Of a stretch of 64,000 nucleotides of DNA, positions 63,700 through 64,000 are shown one piece after another. Where the stretch lies: assembly GCF_002095385.1 (NCBI RefSeq), contig NZ_MIPP01000007.1, positions 1-64,000 on the forward strand, given 5' to 3'. Below the pieces are notes generated by a model. It ran no database searches. It was not told the origin of the DNA and saw only the letters and a list, made by a program, of their open reading frames with translations. The stretch comes from Pantoea eucrina (GTDB lineage: Bacteria; Pseudomonadota; Gammaproteobacteria; Enterobacterales; Enterobacteriaceae). Position 1 is the stretch's first letter. The number at the start of each line of letters is the position of its first letter. Made by a program: the position numbers and the translations under genes.

Positions 63700-63942
63700 A
63701 GTGATGGGTTCTTAAACTCGGGGTAATTCTCGAAATGATTGTCGTGAATGGTATGGCAAAAATTCCATGCCTGTTAATGGCTCTTTTTCAACACTGCTCG
63801 GCGGGTATCGTCTGATAGAGCGATAGGAAGCGAGAGACGGTCGAAAGATGATGCCGGGTATGCTAGCCGTCAGATTGCCAAACCACAAAAACGTTCAACT
63901 CGAGCGGGGTCTGACAAGAGAAATCTTTAGATGCAAACTACA

Positions 63943-63971
63943 AAGGTAAGTGCGTAATGCAGTATCGTCAA
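63943..63971 (-). promoter_or_regulatory. Candidate rho promoter
   Basis: On the minus strand TTGACG (63971-63966), a 17-bp spacer and TACCTT (63948-63943) form a plausible sigma-70 promoter. It implies a leader of about 235 nucleotides, consistent with Rho autoregulation. The rest of 63700-63942 shows no convincing gene; a short frame there is noted under rejected items. Confidence 0.5.
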
Positions 63972-64000
63972 ATTAGCACGCCTGACCAGCGGCGTCCAGC

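Noticed and set aside
63712-63768. An 18-codon frame (starts MEFLPYHSRQ) in the rho leader, a possible rhoL.
   Set aside because: It lacks a clear ribosome-binding site and does not resemble the E. coli RhoL peptide I remember; left as unsupported.

Overview
This window is chromosomal housekeeping DNA from a gammaproteobacterium of the order Enterobacterales, most likely an Erwiniaceae (Pantoea/Erwinia/Mixta type). The gene order follows the Escherichia coli hemG-to-rho region, and the proteins align closely with E. coli sequences I remember. The differences are local: metE, cyaY, yifK and aslAB are missing from their E. coli positions, while glpT, yehS, abrB and a TPR-glycosyltransferase-like gene are inserted. 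The family assignment is inference; there is no rRNA in the window.

Layout. 1-4.0 kb: hemG, trkH, yigZ, pepQ (minus). 4.2-7.6 kb: fadBA fatty-acid oxidation operon with a FadR operator. 7.6-10.6 kb: fre and ubiD, then rfaH. 10.6-17.6 kb: tatD, tatABC, the ubiquinone genes ubiE-ubiJ-ubiB, and rmuC. 17.7-25.3 kb: a TPR/glycosyltransferase-like gene, udp, ysgA, metR, yehS, yigM and a solitary glpT. 25.3-34 kb: yigL, pldB, rhtB, rhtC, recQ, pldA, yigI, rarD, abrB. 34-43.8 kb: corA with a long leader, uvrD with an SOS box, yigB, xerC, yigA, dapF, lptM, cyaA. 44-48.1 kb: the hemCDXY haem operon. 48.2-49.3 kb: the small RNA GlmZ with a sigma-54 promoter and GlrR sites, interspersed palindromic repeats, and four tRNA genes (Arg-His-Leu-Pro). 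49.4-62.2 kb: the complete enterobacterial common antigen (ECA) locus, wecA-wzzE-wecB-wecC-rffG-rffH-wecD-wecE-wzxE-wecF-wzyE-wecG in transcription order. 62.4-63.7 kb: rho and its leader.

How the genes work together. The ECA locus builds the polyprenyl-linked ManNAcA-Fuc4NAc-GlcNAc trisaccharide (wecABC, rffG/rffH, wecD, wecE, wecF, wecG), flips it (wzxE), polymerises it (wzyE) and sets its length (wzzE). The ubi genes and ubiD feed respiration, fadBA performs beta-oxidation, and hemCDXY plus hemG serve tetrapyrrole synthesis.

The main anomalies are three single-base deletions that break the reading frames of yigZ, uvrD and cyaA. All sit in short runs or at repeated bases, and everything around them is intact. 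Sequencing or assembly error is the leading explanation, but real loss of function cannot be excluded. I saw no prophage, insertion sequence, CRISPR array or obvious undescribed multi-gene system. The observations most worth a second look are Pho-box-like repeats upstream of the solitary glpT, the TPR-glycosyltransferase-like gene, the corA leader peptide/hairpin, and the dispersed palindromic repeat family.
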